DNA of 34,718 nucleotides from Streptomyces huasconensis (GTDB lineage: Bacteria > Actinomycetota > Actinomycetes > Streptomycetales > Streptomycetaceae). This document shows, in pieces, positions 17,370 to 25,857 of the stretch (its first letter is position 1; the number at the start of each line of letters is the position of its first letter). The stretch covers positions 1 through 34,718 of the forward strand of contig RBWT01000082.1 of assembly GCA_004010275.1 (NCBI GenBank). Direction: 5' to 3'. The notes under the pieces are model-generated. The model had not been told where the DNA came from and did no database searches. It saw nothing but the letters and a program-made list of their open reading frames with translations. Made by a program: the position numbers and the translations under genes.

Positions 17370-18060
17370 TGTGGCGAAGCCGACGCCCTCCGCCACAACC
17401 TGCCGGACGAAGACTTCTGGATCTTCGATTCGCACATCGCCGCCGTGTGCCTCTTCGACGACGATGACAACCTCACGGGTACCGAACTGAACACGAGCAC
17501 CTGCACCAGCGGGCCACGGCGTGCGGCCAACCCGACGCCTACGACGAGCTGCGGGCCCGCCTGGCGGGATTCGAGCCGCACATCCGCTCCTGGCGTAGAC
17601 AACTCGTGGGCGGCCCAAGCCCGTTCAGGACGCCCACAACCAGGCCCAGGCGAACCCCAAAGTCTGCGCGGGCCTGGGAGGGCCTCGTGGGTCGTAGGCG
17701 TCCTGCAGACCCCCGACTACGCCCGCACCGTGCTCACCCGCTCCAACGAACTCCACCCGTCCCCACCGGACATCAAGGAAGCCGCCCGCACCCGCATACG
17801 GCGCCAGGAACTGCTCTACAGCGGGGACAGGCGCCACCACATCATCGTGTCGGAACCGGTCCTCCGGTCCCTGGTCAGCTCGCCCTCAGTGCTCTCCGCC
17901 CCACCTCGACCGCTTGAGCGGCGTCGTCGGCATGGACACCGTCGAACTCGGCATCGTGCCTCTCACCGCATCCCTGAAGTCCCGCCCGGCCTGAGCTTCA
18001 GGATCTACGACGACCGCCGGGTCCGTCACCGAGACCTGGCACGCGGAACCCTGACTCGAC
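17370..18060 (+). pseudogene. DUF6879 remnant joined to truncated DUF5753 (Scr1-type HTH) regulator
   Basis: From about 17370 one frame reads as the C-terminal part of a DUF6879 protein (LPDEDFWIFDSHIAAV, then FDDDDNLTGTEL). After a frame change near 17500 it becomes the DUF5753 domain of Scr1-family regulators (ARLAGFEPHIRSWRRQL). A further change near 17690 leads to VGVLQTPDYARTVL and ARTRIRRQELLYSGDR. Near 17900 the frame breaks again (DRLSGVVGMDTVELGIVPL), and FRIYDDR lies in yet another. The helix-turn-helix domain that normally precedes DUF5753 is absent. Such regulator/DUF6879 genes are usually neighbours in Streptomyces, so a deletion joining two adjacent genes explains the arrangement. 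Confidence 0.65.
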
Positions 18061-18101
18061 GCCGCCGCATGCAGCAGGGGACGTTCAGCCGCGGGCCCCG
18101 G

Positions 18102-18122
18102 CCCCCGAGGCCGGCTCGGGGG
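18102..18122. terminator. GC-rich hairpin
   Basis: CCCCCGAG (18102-18109), a GCCGG loop and CTCGGGGG (18115-18122) form a perfect 8-bp stem just after the DUF5753 relic and before the membrane-protein remnant. No T tract. Confidence 0.5.
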
Positions 18123-18139
18123 CAGAGACGCGGAAGGGC

Positions 18140-19100
18140 CCGGTCTGGTCGCCACGGCGGTCCTCGGTTTGGTCCTTGCTGCTCTGCAGACGCCGCTTTA
18201 TCGCGTCCTCGAGGGGTACCGCGGTTGTCCCCAGTGGTTGGCCCGCGCGTCGTCGACATCATCTGGCCCGCAAGCACCTGCTGCGTAATCGAGTGGACGC
18301 TCTGACCTTGGCTGAACAGGAACGGGCAAGGTCGTCTGGCCGTTGCCGACCAGTCCGTGCTCGCCGCCTTCCGCGCCCCCCCCGATCGTCAACCGCTATC
18401 TGACTGTGGACATCCGCAGGGGCGACGCCTGGTTCGCGTTGCTCAACGAGCAGTTGCACCGCTATCCCCTGGACGATCGCCAGGTCATCCCAACTCGGCT
18501 CGGCAATGCGATCCGACAGTTCGAGGAGTATGGCTATGACCGCTACCGACTCGACTCGCAGGTGCTTTGGCACGAACTCAACGCCGCTGTACCCGACATG
18601 CGCGCCAGCAGACCGACGAAGCCCGGATGAGCGTCGACTTCTTCGTCAGCTTGCTCTACGGGCACCTGCTCGTCGTTGCGGCTGCCATCACCGACCTCGC
18701 TATCGGGAACACGGTGCGCCCTTGGTTGGTCGCCACGACCATTGCGGTTCTGTTGCCGCTCACACTGCTTTGGTATCGCTTGGCGGTCGTGGCTACCGAC
18801 GAATGGGCCGGCGCTGTTCGGGCCACGGTCAACCTTGGGCGGCACCCCCTGGCTGCTGCGCTTGGACGCACGGTCCCTGACGGAACCGAGGAGGAACGCA
18901 CCATGTGGCACCTGGTCAGCGACCTCGTCCGCACCGGATGTCACCCCGGACAGACTGCCCTGGACACCTACAGGTCCACTCCGGAAGAGACAGGCGCGAG
19001 AGGCAAACCAGTACCCACCCAGCCGACGTCGCCCGCGGCTCGCCCATTTCCAGCCGCCGACGACACATCGCCAAGGCAGGGCAGGGTATTTGAGATATGA
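18140..19100 (+). pseudogene. Membrane protein of unknown function, several frame breaks
   Basis: Protein-like sequence runs through at least four frame segments: a hydrophobic start (VATAVLGLVLAALQTPLYRV), a basic helix (ARKHLLRNRVDALTLAEQERA), LAVADQSVLAAFRAPP, then NRYLTVDIRRGDAWFALLNE and IRQFEEYGYDRYRLDSQVLW. The last, ending at 19100, has two hydrophobic helices (FFVSLLYGHLLVVAAAITDL and TTIAVLLPLTLLWYRLAV) and a soluble tail. One shift falls in an eight-C run near 18377. The order is consistent with a single membrane-anchored protein of around 310 residues. I do not recognise its function. Read errors could account for several of the breaks. Confidence 0.55.
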
Positions 19101-19302
19101 ACGCAGTGAGCGTAGTGGCGCAGATTTTCCTGGACCGCTATCGCATCACGAAGCGCCTCGTGCCGGGCTTACCTGTTGGCGGCGGACTTTGGCTTCCTCT
19201 CGCAACGGCCGGTGCGGGGGGCTTTCAGGTCCGGCGCCGGGTCACGAGGGGCGAAGCTGGTGAACTCGCCCTGCTGACCGGCATGCGTTTGTCTGCCGAC
19301 GA

Positions 19303-19860
19303 TCAGTTGGTGCGGTCGGACCAGTCGGCCGGGAGGGCGTCGGGGGCGACGGAGATGACGGAATCATCGTCGGTGCCCACGTACTCGAAGAGGGTGATCT
19401 TCGCGAACTCGGGGACGACGTAGATCGGATAGGTGGGCCCCTGGTCGCGGTAGCGACGCATGGTGTCCAGGTGGTCGTTCTGGAAGCAGACGGTGCGTTC
19501 ACCGTGTTCCTCGACCCAGTGCGGAAAGAAGATCACACCATGCAGGCGCCGCTTGCGAGGCATGACGTTGACCGCGACGGAGGTGCCGGTGGGCTCGTTC
19601 CAGGAGACCTTGAAACTGTCGTCGTCCAACTGGACGAGGTCGACTTGCTGGTCCTTGACCCAGCGGCCGCCGACCATTCCGGAGTGGATTCGGTAGTCGA
19701 TCGTGTGGTCGTTCTTCACGTACATCTCGTACTGCCATCCGTTGGCGTAGGTGTAGATGAAGCGGTGGCCGACGATCTCGGACAGGTCCTGCGGTGGGAC
19801 GGGCTGCTCGACGGTGGTCTGAAAGGCTCCGCTGCTGGTGGTGGCGGCGTCGTTTGTCAT
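19303..19860 (-). CDS. padC: Phenolic acid decarboxylase
   Basis: A 185-residue cofactor-free decarboxylase that converts hydroxycinnamic acids (ferulic, p-coumaric, caffeic) to vinylphenols, usually as a detoxification step. Family signatures are unmistakable: HRFIYTYANGWQYEMYVKN, TIDYRIHSGMVGGRWVKDQ, VSWNEPTGTSV, LHGVIFFPHWVEEH and YPIYVVPEFA. The Tyr, Arg and Glu residues implicated in catalysis in this family lie in these stretches. The N-terminal 25 residues are an extra, poorly conserved arm. The ATG at 19860 follows a purine-rich CAGGGAGGTCAC ribosome site. It is divergent from a MarR regulator, with a long palindrome between the two. Confidence 0.92.
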   Translation of the reverse strand: MTNDAATTSSGAFQTTVEQPVPPQDLSEIVGHRFIYTYANGWQYEMYVKNDHTIDYRIHSGMVGGRWVKDQQVDLVQLDDDSFKVSWNEPTGTSVAVNVMPRKRRLHGVIFFPHWVEEHGERTVCFQNDHLDTMRRYRDQGPTYPIYVVPEFAKITLFEYVGTDDDSVISVAPDALPADWSDRTN

Positions 19861-19911
19861 GTGTGACCTCCCTGGTGGTGCTTGTCGGCGTGGCGCATCC
19901 GACCACTTCAG

Positions 19912-19938
19912 TTTGTCACAAAACTATTTTGCGACAAA
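19912..19938. promoter_or_regulatory. 27-bp MarR-type operator between padC and marR
   Basis: TTTGTCACAAAA-cta-TTTTGCGACAAA is an inverted repeat matching at 11 of 12 arm positions and is AT-rich in a GC-rich setting. It sits about 27 nt before the MarR start and 52 nt before padC. It is very likely the site where the MarR protein represses both genes. Coordinates may be off by one. Confidence 0.8.
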
Positions 19939-19964
19939 ATCACCAGTACGAGAGAATCAGCCCT

Positions 19965-20396
19965 ATGGACACTGCCACCGAGTTCGGCCGCCTCATCGGC
20001 CCGCTGCGCCGGGCAATACTGCGCACCCGCCGCACCGCCGGCCTCCCCGACCTGCCCGAAGCCCAGATCGAACTACTCCGGACACTCGCCGAAGCCGGAC
20101 CACTCTCACCCCGCCAGGCAGCCGACCGACTGCGTCTGGCCCCCTCCACGGTCAGCAACCTCCTCCGCACCATGACCGCCGCCGGTCTGATCGAGCGGGA
20201 ACCCTCCACGACCGACCTGCGCACCGTCCGCCTCACCGCCTCGCCCACCGCACTGGAGATGCTCCACACCTACGACCGCACCAGCACAGCCGCCCTGCAC
20301 CGCGCCCTGGCCGATCTCACCCCGAACAGCCGCGAAGCGATCGAACGCGCCCTCCCCGCCCTCGCCGAGCTGCTCACCGTCCTCGAAACCGACTAG
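19965..20396 (+). CDS. MarR-family regulator of padC
   Basis: A 143-residue MarR protein: N-terminal helix, winged helix with LSPRQAADRLRLAPSTVSNLLRTM as the recognition unit, wing EREPSTTDLRTVRLT, and a C-terminal dimer helix (EAIERALPALAELLTVLE). The ATG start is preceded by GAGAGAATC. Divergent orientation and the shared operator indicate that it represses padC and itself until a phenolic acid binds, by analogy with other MarR/PadR systems; the ligand is inferred. It is unrelated in detail to the two pen-cluster MarR proteins. Confidence 0.87.
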   Translation: MDTATEFGRLIGPLRRAILRTRRTAGLPDLPEAQIELLRTLAEAGPLSPRQAADRLRLAPSTVSNLLRTMTAAGLIEREPSTTDLRTVRLTASPTALEMLHTYDRTSTAALHRALADLTPNSREAIERALPALAELLTVLETD

Positions 20397-20449
20397 TACT
20401 CCTGATGTCGGACCTCCGGGGCCCTCAGCTTGATCGGGACGTGAGCGCG

Positions 20450-20710
20450 AAGGGAAGCGGCCGGCTACGACCACGCGTACGCTCTCACCTCCGAGAGCCA
20501 GGTGTGGAGCTGGGGCCACAGCGACAACGGTCAGCCCGGTGACAAGGCAACCGCGGCCAACGCCCTGGGGGCGACCCGCATAAAACTGTGGGGCTGCCTT
20601 CGGTGCAGTCGATTTCGGCGGGGCTCGGATACGGTTTGCCGTCCGCACTGACGATGACGGCGACCACAGAAACACAGACAGTGGTCCGCTGGGCGGGCGA
20701 GAGGGCGGGG
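20450..20710 (+). pseudogene. RCC1-repeat protein remnant
   Basis: Two pieces of an RCC1-type beta-propeller repeat are visible: YDHAYALTSESQVWSWGHSD followed by NGQPGD, and after a frame change near 20590, LPSVQSISAGLGYGL followed by TQTVVRWAG. The rest of the propeller and any start codon are missing. Confidence 0.55.
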
Positions 20711-21354
20711 CGCCCGTTACGTGGATACCAATTCGCGAAGTCCTCGCCACACCACAGCCCGGCCAAGGGGAAACCTCGACAACTGCATGGCGCTCGCAGC
20801 ACCCCCGAGCATGCCCGCCGATCACCCCAGCTCACCGGGCGCTCCGAGCCCCCGAAAGAATCAAGGTCAAATGCCCGAGTCCCTTGGTCCTGGCCGATCA
20901 ATTCGACCAGTTTCCCTGAGCACTGCCTGGCCGGGAGTTGCTCGATCGCACTGGTGTCAGCGGCATCAGTGGCGCGATCACGGTCAGCCGGGCCTAGCTC
21001 GCGACGCGCACCGATGAGTGAGCTGGCGAATTTGGCGTGTGATCGCCCGGTGTGCGGCAGCGGGCGCTTTCACGACCGTGAGTGGTGGACAGGCCAGCCA
21101 TCACTACAGACTCATCTCCACATCGAGTTCGTAGGCACTCGAAGCCACGGACTCGGGCGTGAGGGCAACGCGCGGCCCACTCCAGGAAGGTTGTATACCG
21201 CGTGTCGACGGCGCCCATCGAGGCCGGTGGTCGTCTCAGGAGGGGTCGGAGCCCAGTACCCGGCGCCGCCGGGGCTCGCTCCCGAGGGGAGTGGACGCGG
21301 CGCTGCCCCTTCGAGGCTCCGTTCGTGTGTCTCGGTGAGGGGCCGGCCGGAGAC
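20711..21354. other. No recognisable gene
   Basis: I see no supported gene, RNA or repeat here. Open frames on both strands lack ribosome sites, conserved motifs or consistent codon pattern. Confidence 0.5.
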
Positions 21355-22143
21355 TCACATGCTCTCGTCCGACGAGGACGAGGCCTCAAGAATGGTTTCG
21401 ACTTCGGGCGTGGCCCGCCTCGTCCGGCCCGACCGGACGCGCTTCTCATGCTGGGCACCACCGACACGTCCCTGCGGGTAGTCGTTGAGGAACTCCGGTG
21501 CTTCGTGAGACAGATCGGCCTGCCGCCGAAGCGCGCTGCGTATGTGCTTGAGCGCTCCCGGCTCGCGAACCGCCTCGGCGGTGGCGATTCCCATGAGCAT
21601 CGCCGCAGCCCGGCACTGGTCGTCGCTCAGACCCTCAATCTCCTCCTTGCTCAGCTCCCGCCCCTTCAGCGCTTCGACCAGGGGGAGGAATTGCTCGGCG
21701 TCGAGCGCGGGGATCAGGCCGGTGTACTGGCTCTCCTCCTCACGGACGTAGCGGCCATCGGTCGGCTGGGTTCCCGGATACTGATCCATGTTGGTGGTGA
21801 TGTACGGAGCCCCGCCGCGCCCGGGGCGCTCGTTAAACGGACCGAACGGGGTTTCGTGTGTGGTGAAGCTCTCTGCTTGCTGGGCACCGCCGCGTCGGAT
21901 GTCGCGCTTGGCCCAACGTTCCCGCCGAGCGTTAGCCTTGTCGCGGTCCTCGTCGGTGACTCTCTGCACATACGCGGTGGCGGCAGCGTTCCCAGCCATG
22001 CGCTGCACGGCTAGGACGGATGCCTGCGTGACCTGAGCGTTCCCCAACAAGGGCGCCGCATTGACGCTCTGGGTTGCTGAGGTCCGAGCTGGCAGAGCCT
22101 TTCCTTCCCGCTCGCCACGCTCTGTCTTCCGGTCGAAACCCAT
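21355..22143 (-). CDS. Hypothetical protein with eCIS-associated 'QRMAGNAA' motif
   Basis: A 262-residue, charged, soluble protein with no signal peptide or membrane helix. Near residue 45 it has SVLAVQRMAGNAAATAYVQR, which matches the short 'LQR.AGNAA' motif found in many actinobacterial proteins associated with extracellular contractile injection systems (often upstream of a DUF4157 domain). No DUF4157 metallopeptidase motif (HExxH) is present. The remainder (ETPFGPFNERPGRGGAPYIT, LSDDQCRAAAMLMGIATAE) resembles nothing I can name. A ribosome site GGGAGGGC precedes the ATG at 22143. No injection-system structural genes lie in the window, so it would be an orphan cargo or toxin-like protein. 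Confidence 0.6.
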   Translation of the reverse strand: MGFDRKTERGEREGKALPARTSATQSVNAAPLLGNAQVTQASVLAVQRMAGNAAATAYVQRVTDEDRDKANARRERWAKRDIRRGGAQQAESFTTHETPFGPFNERPGRGGAPYITTNMDQYPGTQPTDGRYVREEESQYTGLIPALDAEQFLPLVEALKGRELSKEEIEGLSDDQCRAAAMLMGIATAEAVREPGALKHIRSALRRQADLSHEAPEFLNDYPQGRVGGAQHEKRVRSGRTRRATPEVETILEASSSSDESM

Positions 22144-22310
22144 GACGCTGCCCTCCCTGTAATGGGGTCGGTAGCCGGGCACTGCGCCCGGCCCCGAACC
22201 GTTCCACCAGTCGCCGCCGACGCTAGGCGTACCGGAGACGTCCCTACAAGGTTCATGAGGGCAGTCCTCCGGCTCATGCGGGCAACACCGGTTTCAGTGA
22301 GAGATCCGCG

Positions 22311-25300
22311 GTGACAGACGTCGCCCTCCACCTGGCTTGTGAGAGTGTTCGTAGGGGAGAGTGCCGGTACGCTGTCGCGGGTGGCGTCAACGTCTCCGCG
22401 CATCCCTTGAAGTACGCGCATCTGAGTCGGATGCGGATGCTTTCCACCGATGGCCGCTGCCGCTCCTTCGGCGCGGGCGGTGACGGTTATGTGCCGGGCG
22501 AGGGTGTCGGCGCGGTGTTGCTCAAGCGGTTCTCGGAGGCCGTCGCCGACGGTGACCACATCCATGCGGTGATCAAGGCGACCGTGGTCAACCACGGTGG
22601 CCGTACCGGCGGCTACACCGTGCCCAGCCCGCAGGCGCAGCAGGCGCTCATAGAAGAGGCACTGGACCGCGCGGGTATCGACCCGCGCACCATCGGCTAT
22701 GTCGAGGCGCACGGGACCGGTACCGCGCTCGGGGACCCTATCGAGCACACGGCCCTGCGGCAGGCCTTCGTCGATGCCACCCGCCGGCCGGGCGCCATCG
22801 CCCTCGGCTCGGTGAAGTCGAACATCGGCCATCTGGAGGGCGCCGCGGGCATCGCGGGCGTCACCAAGGCCGTGCTCCAGCTCTCCCACGGCCGGCTGGT
22901 GCCCTCGCTGCACTCCGAGGAGACCAACCCGGTCATCGACTTCGACCGCTCGCCGTTCCGTGTGCAGCGCACCCTCACCGACTGGGCGCGGCCCGTCATC
23001 GAGACGGACGGGGTCAGGATCGAGCAGCCGCGCAGGGCGAGCGTCAGCTCGTTCGGCGCGGGCGGCACCAACGCGCACGTGATCCTGGAGGAGTACCGCG
23101 CCCCCGAGGAGCGGCCCGCCGCCCCGCCGTCCGGTCCCGAACTGCTCGTGCTCTCCGCGCGCAACCCGGAGCGGCTGCGCGTCTACGCCGCCGAGATGGC
23201 GGCCCATCTGCGCCGGGAGCGTCCTGCCCTCGCCGACACCGGCCACACCCTGCGCGTCGGCCGCGAGGCGCTGCCCGAACGCCTTGCCTTCGCGGCCTTT
23301 GACATCGACGACGCCGCCGACAAGTTCGCCGCTTTCGCCGCCGGAGCGGGCGTCGTCTCCGCGATCACGGGCAACGCCGACCAGCACACGGCGCTGGCCG
23401 AGGTGTTCACCGACGGCGCGGGCCCGAACTTCCTGCGGACGCTCGCCGCGGCCGGGGACCATACCCGGCTCGCCCGGCTCTGGGTCTTCGGCGCCTTCGC
23501 CGACTGGACGGCGCTGGAGGAGTTCGCGGCGGGCGGCGGCCGCACGCTCCCGCTGCCGGGCTACCCGTTCGAGCGCCCGCGCCACTGGCTGCCCGTCACC
23601 CGCAGGGAACCGACCGAGGCCCCCGCGCCGGCCCGCCGGCCGGGCAATCGGCCGACACCGCCCCCAGCGGTGGACACCACCTTGACCCTCGCGCCCACCG
23701 ACCTGGTTGTACGCGACCATGTGGTCGGCGGCCGTGCGGTGCTGCCCGGCGTCGGCCACCTGGACCTGGTGGCCCACATCCTGGGCGCGGACGCGGCACG
23801 GGTCTTCAGTGACGTGCGCTGGCTCGCCCCGCTCGTGGTGGCCGACACCGGAACCGACGTCACCCTCGCCACGACGCAGTCCGACACCGCCCAGGCGCTC
23901 GACTACCGCCTGACCGCGCCCTCCACCGGCGACGCCCCCGTGTACTCGCTGGGCCACGTTCTCGCCGCCGCCCCCGAACGCCCCGGCCCCCTGCCCCTCG
24001 ACCTGCTCAAGGCGGACTGCCCGCACCCGGTGCGCCACAAGGAGCTGTACGAGGGCCTGCGCCGGCAAGGCCTGCCCTACGGCCCCCACTTCCGCCGCGT
24101 CATGCAGGCCTGGACCGGTGAGCGCACCGCCCTCGCCCGGCTGCGCCGGCCGCGGGAGCACTCCGGCGCGGCGGCCGGCCGCTGGACCCCGGCACCCTCG
24201 ACGCGGCGCTGCACCCCCTGGCCCTGCTGCTCGCCGACGCGGCGCGCCGGGCCGGCCGCTGCTGCCGTACGCCGCGGACCGGGTGGAGCTGCACGCCGCC
24301 CTGCCCGACGAAGGCTGGTCCCACGTCCGCGACCTGGGCTCGCGGCGGTTCGACGTCACCGTCACCGACACGGACGGCCGGGTGTGCGTACGCGTCCTCG
24401 GCCTGGCCCTGCGGGAGTCGAAGCCGGAGCCGTCCATCGACTACCGGCCCCGCTGGGCGCTCGCGCCGCCCGTCGTCGCGGAGACGGCCGCGCCCCGGGC
24501 GGTCCTGATCGTGGCGGGGGAGGACGGCGCGCCGCTGGCGGACACTCTCCGCGCCGCCCACCCGGACGCCGGGCACCTGCGGCTGACCGTCGGCGACGGC
24601 GGCCTGGACGAGCGCGCCACGGACGACCTCCTGGCCCGCGCCCCGCACCTGGACCTGGTGTACTTCCTGGGCATCGGCGGACCGCGTGAACCGGTGGACG
24701 ACAGGGCCGGGCTGCACGCGGAGCAGGAGCGCGGCACCGTCTCGCTGCACCGGCTGGTCCGCGGCCTCGACCGGGCCGGCCTGCTCGACCGGCCCCTGGC
24801 CCTGAAGGTCCTCACCGCCGACGGCCTGCCGCTTGGGGACGACGACGCGCTGCGCCCGGCGGCCGCCGGGCTCATCGGCTACTGCGAGGTCGCGGCCAAG
24901 GAGTTCCCGCAGCTCACCGCGGCCTGCCTCGACGTGCGCGGCGGTGAACTCGACGCGGCGGCGGCCGCGCTGGTCCACGAGCCGGCGCGGGCCAAGGTCC
25001 ATGCCGTGTCGCTGCGCGGCGGCGTACGGCGCGTCCGCGCGCTCGAAGCGGTCGAACCGGCCGCCGCCCCGACCCGCTTCCGCGAGCGCGGGGTGTACCT
25101 CGTCATCGGCGGCCTTGGAGTGCTCGGGCGCGACACCGCCCGGTATCTGGCCCGCGCCCACCGCGCCCGCCTGGTCCTCGTCGGCCGCGCGGCACTGGAC
25201 GAGCGGCGCCGCGCCGACCTCACGGCACTGCAGGAGCTGGGCGCCGAGGTCTCCTACGTACCGTGTGACGCCGGTGACCCGGCGGCCCTGCGCCAGGTGA

Positions 25301-25857
25301 TCGACGAGACCAAGGAGCGCTTCGGCGCGCTCCACGGCGTCATCCACTCCGCGATGGTGCTCGTCGACAAGCCCATCAGGGAGCTGTCCGAAGCCGAGCT
25401 GCGCACCGCCCTCGACGCCAAGGCGGACACCGTGTGGAGCATGTTCCGCGCCCTGCGCGGCGAGCGGCCCGACTTCGTGCTGCTGTACTCCTCCGCGGTC
25501 ACCCTGGAGGGCAACCACGGCCAGGCCGGATACGCGGCGGGCTGCCACGTCGCCGACGCGTGGGCGCTCGCCGCGGCCCGCACCGCGCCCTACCCCGTGC
25601 GCACCGTCAACTGGGGCTACTGGCACGCCGCCGGCGACGCCCACCGGGAGCGCGTCCTTGACCGATTCGCCGCCGCGGGCATCCGGCCCATCAGCGCGGC
25701 GGAGGGCATGGCGGCCGTCGAACGGGCACTGTCGGGCCCGCTGCCGCAGACACTCGTCGTCAAGGCCGACCCGAAGATCCTCACCGGTCTCGGCGTCGAC
25801 CCGGACGCCATGCTGAAGGCGCAGCCGCACCGACCCGCCCCCATCCGCCCCCCATGA
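22311..25857 (+). CDS. Trans-AT polyketide synthase fragment: KS(truncated)-DH-KR, two frame breaks
   Basis: Sequence homologous to a ketosynthase starts abruptly at about 22318 with VALHLACESV, just after the place where the catalytic TACSSSL should be. The Cys and the N-terminal half of the KS are absent, while both catalytic His motifs (YVEAHGTGT, SNIGHLEGAAG) remain. There follow a linker ending YPFERPRHWLP, a dehydratase with HxxxGxxxxP (HVVGGRAVLP) and DPGTLDAALHP, and a ketoreductase (VIGGLGVLGRDTA; Ser in YSSAV, Tyr in GYAAGC). There is no acyltransferase domain, so malonyl units must come from a separate AT. Frame changes near 24175 and 24262 occur inside the DH. The stop overlaps the next start (ATGA at 25854). 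The frame start at 22311 is not a natural gene start. Confidence 0.85.

Noticed and set aside
19097..19423. Small plus-strand frame between the membrane-protein remnant and padC
   Set aside because: Runs into the padC coding region on the other strand and has no recognisable motif; possibly a relic but not supportable.
20588..21481. 297-codon plus-strand open frame
   Set aside because: Only its first 40 codons look like an RCC1 repeat; the rest is compositional and overlaps the better-supported minus-strand gene from 21355.
22011..24437. 808-codon minus-strand open frame opposite the truncated PKS
   Set aside because: The plus strand carries KS and DH motifs; the minus reading is compositional only.
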